In this document: positions 4,443 through 5,510 of the stretch, piece after piece
Numbering within the stretch: position 1 is the first letter of the stretch
How the letters are laid out: each line of letters begins with the position of its first letter
Program-made: the position numbers and the translations under genes
Notes under the pieces: generated by a model
The model's input: only the letters and a program-made list of their open reading frames with translations
What the model was told of the DNA's origin: nothing
Database searches by the model: none
Assembly: GCA_035512595.1 (NCBI GenBank)
Contig: DATKDU010000432.1
Coordinates: forward strand, 1 to 5,510
DNA length: 5,510 bases
DNA from: DATKDU01 sp035512595
Lineage (GTDB): Bacteria; Planctomycetota; Planctomycetia; Pirellulales; Pirellulaceae
Direction of reading: 5' to 3'

Positions 4443-4970
4443 ATGTGCCGAGTGAGCCGCAGAATGGAACCACAGCAACACAATCAGCGATTCGCCGATC
4501 CGGGTGATACCATTTACTCACTGATGGCCGATGAGGTGTTGGTCGAATGCCCGCGCTGCGGCAAGTGCGCGTCACATAAGCCGATCACATGTGAAAGTGC
4601 CAGACGTGACTGGTTCGCTCCTCGCCGACTCGTCTGTCCACATTGCGCATTGACGCGTGACTGGAACGAAGCTGGCATCCACCGGTGCTGGCGTGAATCT
4701 CCTCCACGGGATGATTACTTCAATGAGGTTCTCTGGATTCGCGGCGCGTGCGGCTCAAACGAAATCTGGGCGTACAATTGGCGCCACCTGGAGCTGATCG
4801 AAAAATATGTGGCCGCAAAACTCAGGCAACATGTCCGCGATAGTCAATTTGGGTGGGCCAACAAAAGCTTTGTAAACAGGCTGCCGAGATGGATCACCTC
4901 GGCAAAGAATCGAGATGACGTGCTCGCTACGATCGCTCGCATGAAGCGGGAACGGCAGAGCGGCACATAA
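4443..4970 (+). CDS. Orphan zinc-ribbon protein of unknown function
   Basis: A 175-residue protein with two Cys pairs, CPRC (36-39) and CPHC (65-68), spaced as a zinc ribbon (TFIIB/RNA-polymerase-like fold by pattern). A central block ends in IWAYNWRHLELIEKYV (108-123), and a basic C-terminal block contains NRLPRWITSAKNRDDVL (145-161). The layout matches a scattered family of small bacterial proteins with ribbon, WAYN-RHL and LP-W--SAKNRD motifs, for which I know no assigned function; recognition is from memory. The Asn/Arg/Lys-rich end could bind nucleic acid, which is inference. Start is uncertain: ATG 4443, 4464 and 4524 are all in frame and none has a clear Shine-Dalgarno. 4443 or 4464 seem likelier on promoter spacing, while the conserved part begins just after 4524. 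Stop is TAA (4968-4970). Codons are more A/T-rich than in the glycosylase gene, and repeats lie on both sides, which suggests horizontal acquisition. No partner gene is adjacent. Confidence 0.8.
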   Translation: MCRVSRRMEPQQHNQRFADPGDTIYSLMADEVLVECPRCGKCASHKPITCESARRDWFAPRRLVCPHCALTRDWNEAGIHRCWRESPPRDDYFNEVLWIRGACGSNEIWAYNWRHLELIEKYVAAKLRQHVRDSQFGWANKSFVNRLPRWITSAKNRDDVLATIARMKRERQSGT

Positions 4971-5252
4971 CAGTGCGGCGGTGTGGCACGGTTTGAACGT
5001 GTGGCACGTCCACGTTGGCCGTGCGGCCCGGCAGTGACTTTGCCAAGACCCAAGAGGTCGATCAAGAGCGTGTTTGACAAGACGCCGACCCGCCGAAACA
5101 CGTTCCATCACCGTCGTCCGGCTGCACCCGGAGGCAGACTGGGCACGGGTGAGCCGCCGAGCTACGACGGCCGTTTACGGCCGTTGGCCTTTTCGGCCCG
5201 GCATTCATGACGGGTTGGGGTGGCGACACGGCACGCTTTCTGTACTTTTTGT
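4971..5252. other. Intergenic region, no gene recognised
   Basis: About 280 bp with only short structures: a 10-bp direct repeat GTGTGGCACG (4981-4990, 4999-5008), a CGTGTTT/AAACACG inverted repeat (5069-5075, 5096-5102), and the self-complementary octamer ACGGCCGT twice with a TT spacer (5167-5184), followed by GGCC-TTTTC-GGCC. Short frames on both strands have no recognisable motifs. The composition and palindromes are like the dispersed repeats elsewhere in the window. Confidence 0.6.
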
Positions 5253-5282
5253 GCGCTTGAGCCTCGTTCACGAGGCTTGCGC
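5253..5282. repeat. Hairpin AGCCTCG-TTCA-CGAGGCT with GCGC base
   Basis: A 7-bp perfect stem (5260-5266 with 5271-5277, loop TTCA) sits on a further 4-bp GCGC/GCGC stem (5253-5256 with 5279-5282) across a small internal loop. The tract TACTTTTTG precedes it on the plus strand. For minus-strand transcription from the transposase side, that gives a hairpin followed by A on the RNA, not U, so it is not a canonical terminator. Confidence 0.55.
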
Positions 5283-5286
5283 TATC

Positions 5287-5374
5287 CGGCTTGAGCCGCT
5301 GAAAGGCCGGTCGTGTCGCCCTTTCAGGGCTGGATGGACGCCGCGGTGTACACGCGTACCCAGGGCGATGCCCT
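5287..5374. repeat. Dispersed-type repeat abutting the transposase end
   Basis: Three hairpins in series: CGGC-TTGA-GCCG (5287-5298), CTGAAAGG/CCTTTCAG (5299-5306 and 5320-5327), and AGGGC-GAT-GCCCT (5362-5374), plus the palindrome GTGTACAC (5346-5353). The combination CCCTTTCAGGGCTGG ... ACCCAGGGCGATGCCCT is one I recall as recurring between planctomycete genes. It ends 5 bp before the transposase stop codon, so it may include the terminal region of the insertion sequence. Confidence 0.55.
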
Positions 5375-5379
5375 CGTTG

Positions 5380-5510
5380 TTATACACAACTTTCCTCGAG
5401 TTGCTGGTTCCTGGCGGCCCCTGGTCCGAATGTGTTCCAGGCCAGTGCCAGATCGTACATGCGCTGCAGGCCCAGCCAGATCGTTTGCGGACCGGGTGGG
5501 TCATCACGAC
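5380..5510 (-). CDS. IS4-family transposase, C-terminal fragment at window edge
   Basis: The minus-strand frame entering from the right edge reads 42 residues to TAA (complement of 5380-5382). The stretch PPGPQTIWLGLQRMYDLALA, followed shortly by FGPGA, resembles the C-terminal end of IS4-type DDE transposases, whose tails often read GxPGxQTIWLGLQRLYDL. The catalytic DDE residues lie upstream, outside the window, so intactness cannot be judged. The last residues (NQQLEESCV) look less conserved. No terminal inverted repeat can be assigned with only one end visible. The identification rests on a short motif from memory but is specific. Confidence 0.72.
   Translation of the reverse strand, partial: RDDPPGPQTIWLGLQRMYDLALAWNTFGPGAARNQQLEESCV

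Noticed and set aside
4960..5030. Integron attC site after the zinc-ribbon gene
   Set aside because: The single-gene setting suggested a cassette, but no matching RYYYAAC/GTTRRRY pair with a foldable imperfect palindrome was found, and no integrase is present.
4755..5111. Minus-strand 118-residue frame
   Set aside because: It is antisense to the zinc-ribbon gene over much of its length and has no motifs or start signals.

Overview
The window looks like chromosomal DNA from a GC-rich bacterium, most likely a planctomycete of the Pirellulales/Gemmatales kind. The evidence is indirect. The intergenic DNA is packed with dispersed palindromic repeats whose translations (e.g. RTGFQPVQ, SPTRKRG, PACRAGPW, LAPGPWPLAPG) I associate from memory with planctomycete genomes, and the protein families are compatible with that. 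No rRNA or other marker gene is present, so the placement is an inference.

Layout. 1-1005 (+): most of a transaldolase, with its N-terminus cut by the window edge. 1136-1843 (-): a complete AlkD-like DNA alkylation repair protein, convergent with the transaldolase. 1844-2320: a 477-bp divergent intergenic region holding nested palindromes and a 60-bp inverted pair of GTAG-headed hairpins. 2321-3217 (+): a family-4 (4Fe-4S) uracil-DNA glycosylase. Repeat DNA appears to supply part of its N-terminal linker and its last residues plus stop codon. 3218-4442: about 1.2 kb with no convincing gene. It is a mosaic of at least seven repeat structures: a short GC-rich direct repeat, a 24-bp perfect hairpin, a duplicated 112-bp unit flanking a second GTAG-headed hairpin pair, an AT-rich degenerate direct repeat, a 7-bp minisatellite, and a 180-bp inverted repeat with three CCATCC hairpins. 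4443-4970 (+): an orphan zinc-ribbon protein of unknown function, visibly richer in A/T than its neighbours. 4971-5379: intergenic DNA ending in a dispersed-type repeat. 5380-5510 (-): the C-terminal end of a probable IS4-family transposase entering from the right edge.

How it fits together. The two central genes are both base-excision-repair proteins (alkylated bases and uracil), transcribed divergently from one intergenic region; joint regulation is possible but unproven. The transaldolase belongs to the pentose phosphate pathway and is not obviously linked to them. The right half is a repeat and mobile-element sink around an orphan gene. The most interesting signal is structural. Several hairpin families occur as inverted pairs, and in two of them the stems differ between copies by base-pair-preserving changes. 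That suggests the folded form, rather than the sequence alone, is what has been maintained. No CRISPR array, tRNA or rRNA was seen.
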